35,736 bases of DNA from contig PWPP01000118.1 in NCBI GenBank assembly GCA_003558625.1, forward strand, positions 1-35,736. The letters run 5' to 3'. Source of the DNA: Syntrophomonas sp. Lineage in GTDB: Bacteria > Bacillota > Syntrophomonadia > Syntrophomonadales > Syntrophomonadaceae. Shown piece after piece: positions 1 to 10,458 of the stretch. Position numbers and translations under genes: made by a program. The notes below the pieces were generated by a model. It was not told the origin of the DNA. It did not search any database and worked only from the letters and a program-made list of their open reading frames with translations. The first letter of the stretch is position 1, and the number at the start of each line of letters is the position of its first letter.

Positions 1-651
1 AGCGGCGGAGTTGATTCGGCAGTGGCTGCAGTGATTGCCCGCAGGACATTCTCTAGAAGCATGATGACGCTTTTAATGCCTTGTGAAAGCCATATTGACG
101 ATTTAATCCATGCACAAATGCTGGTAGAAAAGTTTGATATTCCTTACCGGATCGTACCTTTGGATAATGCTTATCAACATCTTTTGATCCATTATGAGAG
201 CTATTTAAAGCTGGAAGGAACCGAGGGAGAAATGTTGCGGGCCAATATCAAACCTCGTTTAAGAATGTTAACCTTATATTATTCGGGGCAGGGCCGAAAC
301 TACCTGGTGCTGGGAACCAGCAATAAAAGCGAACGCATGCTGGGATATTCCACAAAATACGGTGATTCCGGGGTGGACCTGCAACTGCTGGGGGATTTTC
401 TGAAAAGAGAAATATATAAACTGGCACGGTATTTAGAAATTCCGGAAGCAATTATCAATAAGCCTCCCAGCGGGGGACTATGGATGGAACAAACTGATGA
501 AAAAGAGATGGGCTTCACGTATGATGCCTTAGATGACTATCTGGAAGGCAAAGGCGGAGTGCCTGAAGTAGTTGAACGGATTAACAGGTTAATAGAAATA
601 AACCAGCATAAGAATCGCATGCCACCCATCCCCATTGTGGAGAAATACTAG
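1..651 (+). CDS. nadE: NAD synthetase, 5'-truncated by window edge
   Basis: This is the C-terminal part of the enzyme that amidates nicotinic acid adenine dinucleotide to NAD+ using ATP. The frame is open from base 1 and begins with SGGVDSA, the PP-loop (SGGxDS) that binds ATP pyrophosphate, so the true start lies upstream of the window. Further on, GTSNKSERMLGYSTKYGD, GDFLKREIYKLARYL and KPPSGGLWMEQTDE match the substrate-binding loops of NadE. Nothing upstream is visible, so it is unknown whether the protein is a short ammonia-dependent form or carries an N-terminal glutaminase (nitrilase-like) domain. The visible C-terminus ends soon after the last family motif, as in short NadE. It lies 18 bp upstream of yebC on the same strand and is probably co-transcribed with it. 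Confidence 0.93.
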   Translation, partial: SGGVDSAVAAVIARRTFSRSMMTLLMPCESHIDDLIHAQMLVEKFDIPYRIVPLDNAYQHLLIHYESYLKLEGTEGEMLRANIKPRLRMLTLYYSGQGRNYLVLGTSNKSERMLGYSTKYGDSGVDLQLLGDFLKREIYKLARYLEIPEAIINKPPSGGLWMEQTDEKEMGFTYDALDDYLEGKGGVPEVVERINRLIEINQHKNRMPPIPIVEKY

Positions 652-669
652 GAGGGAGTTGTATTATTC

Positions 670-1428
670 ATGGCGGGACATTCTAAATGGGCAAATATCA
701 AGCATAAGAAAGCCCGTTCGGATGAAAGAAGGGGTAAGGAGTTTACTAAAATTGCCAAGGAAATTATGATATCTGCCCGCAGTGGTGGTGACATTGAAAC
801 CAACCCAAAATTAAAACTAATGGTACAAAAAGCCAAGGCCGTGAATATGCCCTCGGAGAATATTAACCGGGCCATTAAAAAAGGAACCGGGGAGCTGGAA
901 AGCGAAATCCTGGAAGAATTGTCCTATGAGGGCTATGCACCCGGAGGTATAGCAGTATTGTTGGAACTTACCACGGATAATAGAAACAGGACGGCGTCAG
1001 ACATAAGACATATATTTGCCAAAAATAACGGCAATTTAGGAGAGAGTGGCTGTGTGGCCTGGATGTTTAAAAGGGTCGGCCTGATTACTCTCCGGGCCAA
1101 GAGCATAGAAAACATCGATGATTTTATGCTTCAAGCCATTGACTTAGGTGCGGAAGATGTAAGAGAAGACGAAGACCTGATAGAAGTAATTGCACCGCCC
1201 GACCGTTTTTTAGACATCAAGGAACGATTGGAACAGGAAAACTTTGCATTGGAAATTGCTGATATCGTAATGCTGCCGGAAAACACGGTAGCAGTTGAGG
1301 ATGAAACTACGGTAGAGATGATCATTCATTTGATAGAAACGTTAGAAGACCATGATGATGTACAAAATGTTTATGCCAATTTTTCGGTTTCAGCTTCCCT
1401 GCTTGAGAAATTAGCCAAAACCACCTGA
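670..1428 (+). CDS. yebC: YebC/PmpR (TACO1) family protein
   Basis: A 252-residue member of the YebC/TACO1 family, at the usual family length (about 240-250). The N-terminus MAGHSKWANIKHKKA is the diagnostic start of the family and fixes the ATG. An AGGAGGG ribosome site overlaps the nadE stop, about 13 bases upstream. Family members were long annotated as transcription regulators; more recent work on YebC and mitochondrial TACO1 points to a role in translation through proline-rich stretches. The gene sits just before ruvCAB, as in many bacteria, but here 344 bp separate them, so co-transcription is not certain. The target cannot be told from sequence. Confidence 0.95.
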   Translation: MAGHSKWANIKHKKARSDERRGKEFTKIAKEIMISARSGGDIETNPKLKLMVQKAKAVNMPSENINRAIKKGTGELESEILEELSYEGYAPGGIAVLLELTTDNRNRTASDIRHIFAKNNGNLGESGCVAWMFKRVGLITLRAKSIENIDDFMLQAIDLGAEDVREDEDLIEVIAPPDRFLDIKERLEQENFALEIADIVMLPENTVAVEDETTVEMIIHLIETLEDHDDVQNVYANFSVSASLLEKLAKTT

Positions 1429-1772
1429 TGCCAAATGCATAACCTGCCCGCGTCAAATATCATCGCTGTATAGGGCAGGAGTATGTTTATCCGGCATTTA
1501 TCCTATCTAAACCAGATTTGATCATAATTAGAGAGATGCCCCTACTTGATCCTGCCTGCAACCGGATCTCTAAATGGCCAGCCGGCACATTTTCTGACCT
1601 GCACCGGGAACGGTTTTTTAAAACATGCTTTCAGGACTGGGTGCCGGTTTTTGAGCAGAACTCTCACCGGTACCCGTTCCGATTTTGGTGTACCTGTTTT
1701 TGCTGCTGGCACTGCCGGATTATTTGCAGTAATATAATAAGCAAAGTTACATGAGGGTTAGGATTCAGGAAA
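1429..1772 (+). other. Intergenic region with imperfect inverted repeats
   Basis: No convincing gene lies in these 344 bp. Two pairings stand out. CCTGCCC (1443-1449) and GGGCAGG (1472-1478) lie just after yebC and may form a weak terminator-like hairpin without a T-run. GGGTGCCGG (1639-1647) and CCGGTACCC (1667-1675) pair with one G-T, and the match extends imperfectly outward (11 of 14). Small open frames at 1518-1754 have no ribosome site and no recognisable sequence. A TATAAT occurs at 1733-1738 just before ruvC, but with no clear -35. Confidence 0.5.
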
Positions 1773-2276
1773 ATGATTGTTTTAGGAATAGATCCGGGAA
1801 CAGCATCCACCGGATATGGGTTGATACAGGGCATCAGCGGCAAAAAGTCCATTTTAGATTATGGAGTTATAAAAACTCCCTCCCACGAAAAAATGCCGAA
1901 ACGCCTTTTATGTATTTATAATGAGATCACCCGTCTTGTTAACCATTATAAACCGGATGTTATAGCGGTGGAGGAGATTTTTCATCAAAAAAACTCCAAA
2001 ACAGCAATAACCGTGGCACAGGGTAGAGGAGTTGTCTTATTTTCTGCTGCCAAGGCCGGGTTGACGGTTGCCGAATATACCCCTTTACAAGTTAAACAGG
2101 CGGTAGTGGGACAGGGCAATGCAGATAAAATGCAAGTCCAGTATATGGTGAAAAAGATATTGCTTATGAAAGAAATCCCCCGTCCGGATGATGCTGCTGA
2201 TGCATTGGCCGTTGCCATATGCCATTTGCATTCATATCGTATGCTAAATCTCAATAAAGGTGGCAGTCAAAGATGA
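1773..2276 (+). CDS. ruvC: Holliday junction resolvase RuvC
   Basis: RuvC is the endonuclease that cuts Holliday junctions brought to it by RuvAB during recombination repair. The 167 residues are the usual length. The RNase H-fold acidic residues are all visible: D7 in GIDPGTASTGYG, E67/E68 in AVEEIF, and D140 and D143 in PDDAADALAVAICH. The ATG at 1773 follows an AGGATTCAGG ribosome site. The stop overlaps the ruvA start (ATGA at 2273-2276), showing translational coupling with ruvA. Confidence 0.97.
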   Translation: MIVLGIDPGTASTGYGLIQGISGKKSILDYGVIKTPSHEKMPKRLLCIYNEITRLVNHYKPDVIAVEEIFHQKNSKTAITVAQGRGVVLFSAAKAGLTVAEYTPLQVKQAVVGQGNADKMQVQYMVKKILLMKEIPRPDDAADALAVAICHLHSYRMLNLNKGGSQR

Positions 2277-2869
2277 TCACACATCTTAGGGGAACCCTCT
2301 GGGACATCAATCACGATACCGTCATTATTGATGTAAACGGAGTGGGTTATGAAGTATATGTGCACCATAGGGTGAGTAAAAATTATCCTCAAAAGGGTAT
2401 GGATATCCATTTATACACCTACCAGCAGGTATTGGAAAATGACATAAGGCTTTTTGGTTTTAACAACCGTAATGAGGTTTTTTTATTTAAAAAACTGCTC
2501 AATGTAACGGGGATGGGAACTAAAAATGCAATAAATATCTTATCGAGCCTGGATCCGGCAGATTTTTATCAGGCCATTTTATATGAAGATATAAAAACCA
2601 TTACCAACATCCCCGGGATTGGGAAAAAGACCGCTGATAGGCTGATTTTTGAGTTGAAATCCAAATTTGCGGATACTATACCTGAGCGCTCCCTATTATC
2701 GGAACAACGTTTGGATACCCATGCAATATTAGAAGCCTTAGAGGCTTTGGGTTATAACCGCAGGGAAGTATATCCCCTTATGCTGGAACTGGAGCAGAAG
2801 GGGCTTTTTTCTGATAGTCTGCAGGATAATATCCGTTGCATACTACAACACAAAGGTCAACGGAGATAA
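2273..2869 (+). CDS. ruvA: Holliday junction branch-migration protein RuvA
   Basis: RuvA binds the four-way DNA junction and loads the RuvB motor. The protein has 198 residues, a normal length. The OB-fold N-terminus (MITHLRGTLWDI, then VGYEVYVHHR) is followed by helix-hairpin-helix segments near residues 70-130, including NIPGIGKKTADRLIFELK, and a short C-terminal domain that contacts RuvB (EALEALGYNRREV). It overlaps ruvC by 4 bases and is followed 12 bases later by ruvB, so the three genes form one unit. Confidence 0.97.
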   Translation: MITHLRGTLWDINHDTVIIDVNGVGYEVYVHHRVSKNYPQKGMDIHLYTYQQVLENDIRLFGFNNRNEVFLFKKLLNVTGMGTKNAINILSSLDPADFYQAILYEDIKTITNIPGIGKKTADRLIFELKSKFADTIPERSLLSEQRLDTHAILEALEALGYNRREVYPLMLELEQKGLFSDSLQDNIRCILQHKGQRR

Positions 2870-2881
2870 AATGAGTTAGGG

Positions 2882-3937
2882 GTGAAAGACCTGGAGGACG
2901 AACGTTTGCTTACATCACATCTTCTTGGTGAAGATCGCTATGGTGATAACTCCTTAAGACCGATTTGCCTCAGTGAGTATATTGGGCAGGAAAAGGTTAA
3001 AGAAAATATAGCCATATTTGTTTCAGCTGCCCTGGAACGAAGGGAAAGCCTGGATCATGTTCTTTTAAGCGGCCCCCCGGGGTTGGGAAAAACTACTCTG
3101 GCCGCAATTATTGCCCATGAAATGAAAACCAGCATCAAAAAGACTTCAGGGCCGGCTATTGAAAGACCGGGGGACCTGGCGGCTATTTTGACCAACCTGG
3201 AACCGGGTGAAGTTTTATTTATTGACGAAATCCATCGCTTAAACCGCAGCGTAGAAGAAATCATGTACCCGGCGATGGAAGACTATGTATTGGATATTAT
3301 TATCGGGAAAGGCCCGGCGGCCAGGACCTTAAGGATTGACCTGGAAGCATTTACCTTAATCGGTGCGACAACCAGACCGGGACTTCTGACATCTCCCCTT
3401 AGAGATCGCTTTGGTATCACCTGCCGTCTTGATTATTATACTGAAAATGAACTGGCGTCCATCATTGCCAGGACCGCGAAGATTTTGGGTATAAACATAA
3501 CTATTGCAGGAGCAGAGGAGATAGCCCGGCGCTCCCGGGGTACGCCCAGGATTGCCAACCGGCTCCTAAAAAGAGTACGGGATTATGCCCTGGTTAAGGA
3601 AACCGGCATTATAGAAGAGGATGTAGCCGCCCGGGCGCTTAAACTTTTTGAAATTGACACTTATGGTTTAGATAATGTAGACCGCATGATTCTTGAGGCG
3701 ATTATCGTGAAGTTTAACGGAGGTCCAGTAGGTTTAGAGACTCTTGCGGCCTGTGTTTCGGAGGAGCCGGATACATTAACCGATGTGTATGAACCCTATT
3801 TATTAAAAATGGGATTTATACATAAGACACCCCGGGGTAGGGTGGCTACTGAAATTGCCTACCGTCTCATGAATCTAAATCAACCCCGGACTATGGAGGT
3901 GAATACACTTTTTAAAGACGTAAGTGACCATTCCTAA
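2882..3937 (+). CDS. ruvB: Holliday junction branch-migration ATPase RuvB
   Basis: RuvB is the hexameric AAA+ motor that drives branch migration on RuvA-bound junctions. In this 351-residue protein Walker A is [10 protein letters not shown] (64-73) and Walker B is FIDEIH (113-118). A sensor segment GATTRPGLL and the arginine-bearing LRDRFG follow, then a C-terminal winged helix ([20 protein letters not shown] and TPRGRVAT). The GTG start at 2882 gives a normal family length, but its ribosome site (TTAGGGG) is weak and close. A slightly later start is possible, since the conserved part begins around [12 protein letters not shown]. Confidence 0.96.
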   Translation: MKDLEDERLLTSHLLGEDRYGDNSLRPICLSEYIGQEKVKENIAIFVSAALERRESLDHVLLSGPPGLGKTTLAAIIAHEMKTSIKKTSGPAIERPGDLAAILTNLEPGEVLFIDEIHRLNRSVEEIMYPAMEDYVLDIIIGKGPAARTLRIDLEAFTLIGATTRPGLLTSPLRDRFGITCRLDYYTENELASIIARTAKILGINITIAGAEEIARRSRGTPRIANRLLKRVRDYALVKETGIIEEDVAARALKLFEIDTYGLDNVDRMILEAIIVKFNGGPVGLETLAACVSEEPDTLTDVYEPYLLKMGFIHKTPRGRVATEIAYRLMNLNQPRTMEVNTLFKDVSDHS

Positions 3938-3964
3938 AAAGAAGAGATACAAGGTGATAAGAAC

Positions 3965-4531
3965 ATGATAAGAAAAAAAATACTATTGCATATTTGTTGT
4001 GGCCCTTGCGCTACTTTTCCTGTAATCTCCTTAAGGGAGCAGGGTTTTGAGGTTAAAGGCTATTTTTTCAATCCCAATATTCATCCTTTCCTGGAATATG
4101 AAAAAAGAAAACAGGGGCTTGCAGAATATGCCGGCCAGACCGGGCTAGAAGTAATATATGCCCCGGAGTATTATCCAATAGACTATTTACGCCAGGTGAG
4201 TTACCGGGAGAACCAGCGCTGTTTAGTATGTTATCATATGAGATTAGAACAAACGGCCAGGATTGCCCGTCGGGGTAAATTTGACTATTTTACCAGTACC
4301 CTGCTGGTAAGCGTGCATCAAAACCACCGTCTTATTACGGAACTGGGTTCAGAGATCGGAAAGCAGTGGGGAGTAGATTTCTGGCATCAGGATTTTCGGG
4401 ATGGTTTTAAAGATACCATAAGAATATCAAAAGAGATGGGACTTTACCGACAGCAGTATTGTGGCTGTTTATATAGTGAGTGGGAACGGTACGGGCATTT
4501 GTCCACCAAGAAGAATAAGGATTTAAGGTAG
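3965..4531 (+). CDS. queH: Epoxyqueuosine reductase QueH
   Basis: QueH (formerly DUF208) carries out the last step of queuosine synthesis, reducing epoxyqueuosine in tRNA to queuosine; it is unrelated to QueG. In this 188-residue protein the cysteine pattern of the family is visible: HICCGPC (C11, C12, C15), CLVC (C86, C89) and YCGC (C166, C168). These ligate the iron-sulfur cluster and an additional iron. The neighbours fit: queA and tgt lie just downstream, so three tRNA-queuosine genes share one transcription direction. It is separated from ruvB by 27 bp. Confidence 0.93.
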   Translation: MIRKKILLHICCGPCATFPVISLREQGFEVKGYFFNPNIHPFLEYEKRKQGLAEYAGQTGLEVIYAPEYYPIDYLRQVSYRENQRCLVCYHMRLEQTARIARRGKFDYFTSTLLVSVHQNHRLITELGSEIGKQWGVDFWHQDFRDGFKDTIRISKEMGLYRQQYCGCLYSEWERYGHLSTKKNKDLR

Positions 4532-4535
4532 TCTT

Positions 4536-4763
4536 ATGAGTTCAACTGATAACATAGGGCGTATATTGATAGCCGCAGGCCTATTTTTAATTTTTTCCGG
4601 GGTTGTTTTAATCCTATTATCACGCTTTGGCGTTTCCGGGTTTAAAATGCCGGGAGATATTGTCATTCATAGGGAGCGGTATACCGTTTACTTTCCTGTA
4701 GTGACCTTTCTTCTTATCAGCTTGGTGGCCACAATTATATTGAATCTGGTTTTCAGGAGATAA
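4536..4763 (+). CDS. DUF2905 small membrane protein
   Basis: A 75-residue protein of the DUF2905 family, function unknown. It has two predicted membrane segments, about residues 8-28 (ILIAAGLFLIFSGVVLILL) and 52-71 (FPVVTFLLISLVATIILNLV). Between them is the loop KMPGDIVIHRERYTVYFP, which carries the family signature (PGDI and YFP). The frame starts 4 bp after queH and ends 6 bp before queA, so it is embedded in the queuosine operon. Homologues are often found between ruvB and queA in Firmicutes, so the position may be conserved by operon structure more than by shared function. Confidence 0.88.
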   Translation: MSSTDNIGRILIAAGLFLIFSGVVLILLSRFGVSGFKMPGDIVIHRERYTVYFPVVTFLLISLVATIILNLVFRR

Positions 4764-4769
4764 CATATT

Positions 4770-7012
<2,243 letters not shown>

Positions 7013-7079
7013 TTTAAAGGAATATGGTTTATGATGGCGAAAAGTTATAAAGTTATAGATAATACAAGGAGTTGATAAA

Positions 7080-7355
7080 GTGAATGGTCAAGAAGGTTGG
7101 ATCACAATAGCCCTATACTTTGCCTTTTTCATTTTGATTTTTTATCTTTTAATTATTATGCCCCGTAAAAAACAGGAGAAAAAGCACAAAGAAGTCCTGG
7201 AAAGCCTGAGGGTCAAAGACCGGGTAGTTACAATCGGGGGGATAAGAGGTGAGATTGCGAAGATTAAGGATGACGCGGTAGTTTTAAAAGTTAGCGAGAC
7301 CACAGAAATTGAGTTTATTAAAAATGCCATAGCTTATAAAGTAGGGGAGCAATAA
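7080..7355 (+). CDS. yajC: Preprotein translocase accessory subunit YajC
   Basis: YajC is a small inner-membrane partner of SecDF that helps protein export. The 91-residue protein has one membrane helix (about residues 8-26) followed by the basic PRKKQEKKHKE segment. A small beta domain of the family follows, with VKDRVVTIGGIRGEI and VLKVSETTEIEFIKNAI. The GTG start is set by AAGGAG at 7067-7072. It begins the yajC-HD-secD-secF group, 67 bp after tgt. Confidence 0.94.
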   Translation: MNGQEGWITIALYFAFFILIFYLLIIMPRKKQEKKHKEVLESLRVKDRVVTIGGIRGEIAKIKDDAVVLKVSETTEIEFIKNAIAYKVGEQ

Positions 7356-7360
7356 TTCAA

Positions 7361-8017
7361 ATGTTAACTCTGGAAGAGATCAGAAATGATTACCTGATCA
7401 ACACTTTAATTGATAAAGGAAATCAGCATCTTGGTACCATAGGTTATACAGACCATGGCAGTGTGCATGTGAATTTGGTGGCAGATTTAAGCCGGGATAT
7501 TTTATTGAGCCTGGGTATTCATGAGCGAGCGGCTGATTTAGCCGGGATTGCAGGTTATATGCATGATATAGGTAATGTCATTAACCGCAAGGGGCATAGC
7601 CAAAGCGGAGCTTTGATGACTATGGAAATTTTGCGCAGAATGGGAATGGATATTGAAGAAGTAGCAGTTATTGCATCTGCGATAGGCAACCATGATGAAG
7701 GCAGCGGTCATCCGGTAAACCATGTTTCCGCAGCCCTGATCCTAGCCGATAAATCCCATGTGCATAGGAATCGGGTAAGAAAAAAAGATGTTGCCACTTT
7801 CGATATTCATGACCGGGTAAATTATGCTGTAGAGCATTCTTCACTAAAATACAACAGTAAACATATAATAAGCATGGACTTAACCATTGATACGGAAATA
7901 TGCCCGGTCATGGAATATTTTGAGATTTTTCTGAGCCGCATGCTATTGTGTCGCCGGGCTGCAGATTTTCTGGAATGCGAATTTGAACTTATAATCAACA
8001 AAGTAAAACTATTATAA
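7361..8017 (+). CDS. HD-domain phosphohydrolase-like protein
   Basis: A 218-residue protein with an HD-type metal-dependent phosphohydrolase domain. The metal-binding pattern is visible as a histidine pair in TDHGSVHVNLV, the HD doublet in GYMHDIGN and a further histidine in SAIGNHDEGSGH. The substrate is unknown; HD proteins act on nucleotides, cyclic nucleotides or RNA ends. It is 5 bp from yajC and 43 bp from secD, so it is probably co-translated with the Sec accessory proteins. I recall similar HD proteins in this position in related Clostridia, but no role in secretion is established. No membrane segment is evident. Confidence 0.85.
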   Translation: MLTLEEIRNDYLINTLIDKGNQHLGTIGYTDHGSVHVNLVADLSRDILLSLGIHERAADLAGIAGYMHDIGNVINRKGHSQSGALMTMEILRRMGMDIEEVAVIASAIGNHDEGSGHPVNHVSAALILADKSHVHRNRVRKKDVATFDIHDRVNYAVEHSSLKYNSKHIISMDLTIDTEICPVMEYFEIFLSRMLLCRRAADFLECEFELIINKVKLL

Positions 8018-8060
8018 AAATCAAGTAACTGGGATGAAACAGTTGGAAGGAGGACGATTG

Positions 8061-9266
8061 GTGCAAAGGAATACCGGCGTTTTATTGCTGGCTTTGGTGG
8101 TGGTTGCCTTAGGTTTCCTGACGTATTTCACGGCAGAGCCCCTCATTAAAAATATCGACCTGGGTTTGGATTTACGAGGCGGGTTACATGTAGTATTAGA
8201 AGCCCATGAAACAGAAGGGGAAGAAATCACTCCGGATACCATCGAGAAGGCAGTCAGTATATTAAGAAGTCGTGTTGATGGGATTGGTGTCCGCGAGCCG
8301 GTGATTTATCCCCGGGGTGAAAACCGCGTGGTAATCGAGCTGGCAGGGTTAGATAATCCTGAGGATGCAGTTAATTTGATTAAAGGGACTGCGCAATTGG
8401 AGTTTTGGGATCAAGACGGGAATGTTCTGGTTACGGGAAGAAACCTAACTGATGCCAGGGCCCGGATGGTTCCCGAAACCAACATGGCCGAGGTGCAAAT
8501 AGAGTTTGACCGTGAAGGTACAGAGCTTTTCGCTGCAGCAACAGAGGCCAATGTAGGTAGACCACTGGCCATCGTGCTGGATAACGAAATTATCAGCGCC
8601 CCGGTTGTCAATGAACCCATTAGAGGGGGAACAGCAGTTATTACAGGTAATTTCACGGCCATGGAAGCGGAACAATTAGCGATTTTACTGCGTTCTGGTG
8701 CCCTCCCGGTTTCATTTAGCATAATGGAACAGAGAACTATAGGGCCAACTTTGGGAAGCGATTCCCTGGAAAAAAGTATCCGGGCCGGCATCGTGGGTAT
8801 TATTGCCGTGCTTATTTTTATGTTGGGTTATTACAGGCTTCCCGGACTCATCGCGGATTTATCATTGGTACTCTATTTGTTAATTGTCTTGGGGGCAATG
8901 TATTTCATCGGAGCCGTCCTGACATTGCCTGGTATAGCAGGTATTATCCTGTCTATTGGTATGGCAGTAGACGCAAATATTATTATTTATGAACGGATAA
9001 AAGAAGAACTGCGCCATGGAAAGACCCTCAGGGCATCGATAGAAGCAGGTTACAAAAGGGCGATATCAGCTATTTTAGACGCCAATATAACAACCCTGAT
9101 TACGGCTATGGTACTAATGTATTTTGGAACGGGGCCGATCATGGGCTTTGCAGTTACCCTCTCTATTGGTATTATTTCCAGTCTCATTGTAGCGTTGACA
9201 TTCACGCGTTATTTGTTGGTAATATTCGGTTCCATTACCAAAAATAAAAAACTTTATGGGGTGTAA
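8061..9266 (+). CDS. secD: Protein translocase subunit SecD
   Basis: SecD works with SecF to pull exported proteins through SecYEG using the ion gradient. It has an N-terminal membrane helix (about residues 6-24) and the signature DLGLDLRGGLHVVLE. A periplasmic-type domain follows, and then a C-terminal block of about five membrane helices with GIAGIILSIGMAVDANIIIYE. The frame is open from an ATG at 8034. The AAGGAGG at 8047-8053 lies inside that extension and is 7 bases before the GTG at 8061, so I choose the GTG, giving 401 residues. It is 12 bp from secF. Confidence 0.95.
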   Translation: MQRNTGVLLLALVVVALGFLTYFTAEPLIKNIDLGLDLRGGLHVVLEAHETEGEEITPDTIEKAVSILRSRVDGIGVREPVIYPRGENRVVIELAGLDNPEDAVNLIKGTAQLEFWDQDGNVLVTGRNLTDARARMVPETNMAEVQIEFDREGTELFAAATEANVGRPLAIVLDNEIISAPVVNEPIRGGTAVITGNFTAMEAEQLAILLRSGALPVSFSIMEQRTIGPTLGSDSLEKSIRAGIVGIIAVLIFMLGYYRLPGLIADLSLVLYLLIVLGAMYFIGAVLTLPGIAGIILSIGMAVDANIIIYERIKEELRHGKTLRASIEAGYKRAISAILDANITTLITAMVLMYFGTGPIMGFAVTLSIGIISSLIVALTFTRYLLVIFGSITKNKKLYGV

Positions 9267-9278
9267 GGAGGGTAGCAA

Positions 9279-10133
9279 ATGCGAATTATTGAAAAAAGAA
9301 AAATATTTTACCTTTTATCTCTGCTGGTAATCCTCCCGGGACTAATTTCTTTAGCCTATCAGGGTTTAAATACAGGGATAGACTTTAAAGGCGGGACCAT
9401 GATCCATGTTCAACTGGGGGAAGAGGTCACGGTGGCTGAAGTTAGGGATACCATTGCAGATACCGGATTGGTAATAGAGGCCAATATTCAAAAAAGTCAA
9501 AGTGAATTCTATATCCGAACGGCCGAATTAACCTCGGAACAGAGCCAAATGGTCAGCAATGCGCTGGCAGCCAAATATGAGGGATATGTTTTCATGAGTT
9601 TAGACAGCGTAGGGGCTACCATAGGCAGTGAAATAACCCGGAGCGCAATTTTAGCGTTATTGGTCGCTGCAGTACTCATGCTCCTTTATATAAGCGTTCG
9701 CTTTCAACTTACTTTTGGAATCGCAGCCATCCTGGGGGTACTGCATAATGTGTTGATCGTCCTGGGCTTTTTCTCCATCTTCCAGTGGGAGATAAACAGT
9801 GCATTTATTGCAGCAATCCTTACAGTTATTGGATATTCCATAAATGATACCATCGTCGTTTTTGACCGGGTGCGAGAAAACATCCGCATGAAACGTAGAG
9901 AAGATGATGCCACGATGCTGAACCGCAGTATAATCCAGGTTTTAAATCGTTCCATCAATACGGTTTTAACCTCAACCCTGGCTCTATTGGCACTTTACTT
10001 CTTTGGCGGAGCAACGATCCAATTATTCGTATTGGCCATGATCATTGGGTTTGTTTCCGGGGCCTATTCCTCCATTTTTATCGCCAGCCCTATTTGGTAT
10101 GATATACGCAAGATAAAACCGATCCGGGTTTAG
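9279..10133 (+). CDS. secF: Protein translocase subunit SecF
   Basis: SecF is the partner of SecD in the ion-driven export motor. The protein has 284 residues with an N-terminal helix (about 8-27), the signature TGIDFKGGTMIHVQLG, a small extracytoplasmic domain, and five more helices from about residue 110. The conserved AAILTVIGYSINDTIVVFDR lies in the fourth segment. AAGGAGGG precedes the ATG. The operon appears to end here, with a strong terminator hairpin 20 bp downstream. Confidence 0.96.
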   Translation: MRIIEKRKIFYLLSLLVILPGLISLAYQGLNTGIDFKGGTMIHVQLGEEVTVAEVRDTIADTGLVIEANIQKSQSEFYIRTAELTSEQSQMVSNALAAKYEGYVFMSLDSVGATIGSEITRSAILALLVAAVLMLLYISVRFQLTFGIAAILGVLHNVLIVLGFFSIFQWEINSAFIAAILTVIGYSINDTIVVFDRVRENIRMKRREDDATMLNRSIIQVLNRSINTVLTSTLALLALYFFGGATIQLFVLAMIIGFVSGAYSSIFIASPIWYDIRKIKPIRV

Positions 10134-10153
10134 GAGGAAAAAACATCATGATG

Positions 10154-10183
10154 AGGACTTCTTTTGCTAAAGAAGTCCTTTTT
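10154..10183 (+). terminator. Rho-independent terminator after secF
   Basis: A perfect 10-bp stem, AGGACTTCTT paired with AAGAAGTCCT, has a 6-base loop (TTGCTA) and runs into TTTTT. It lies 20 bp after the secF stop and ends the yajC-secDF transcription unit. Confidence 0.9.
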
Positions 10184-10458
10184 CATATGGTCAAGACCCC
10201 GGTGCCAGAAAAATATGCAACCGGCATGAGAGGGTTTCGACTGGAAGCAGAACGTGGAAAGCAGATTATCGGTGATAAGCCTGATTTCTGAAAGGACTTG
10301 TGATGGGTCAGTAAAAATAAAAGCCTTCCCCTATCGGAGGAAACCCCTAGCATGTATAGTGTATTTTTCCCCTTCAGACATTGACGTATATCATCTTAAA
10401 ATGATAAACTGAGCCCAATTTTAGGCCTTGATGGATGAGGCCAGAAGGAGTGGGAAAC
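10184..10458 (+). other. Intergenic leader before lysA, unassigned structure
   Basis: This stretch holds no gene I can support. Small symmetrical elements are visible. TATCAT...ATGATA around 10389-10406 is a perfect 6-bp stem, and GGCCT...AGGCC around 10425-10443 flanks the region just before the lysA ribosome site. CCGGTGCC and ACCGGCAT lie close together near 10200-10226. I looked for a lysine riboswitch and did not find its conserved core. The stretch may contain an unrecognised leader RNA or simply the lysA promoter. Confidence 0.4.

Noticed and set aside
1518-1754. Small open frames after yebC
   Set aside because: Cysteine- and tryptophan-rich translation, no ribosome site, and no resemblance to a known family; probably chance frames in repeat-rich DNA.
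10225-10330. A tmRNA-like or lysine-riboswitch-like stretch (GGGTTTCGAC) upstream of lysA
   Set aside because: Only a short resemblance; the tRNA-like ends, tag reading frame and riboswitch core were not found.
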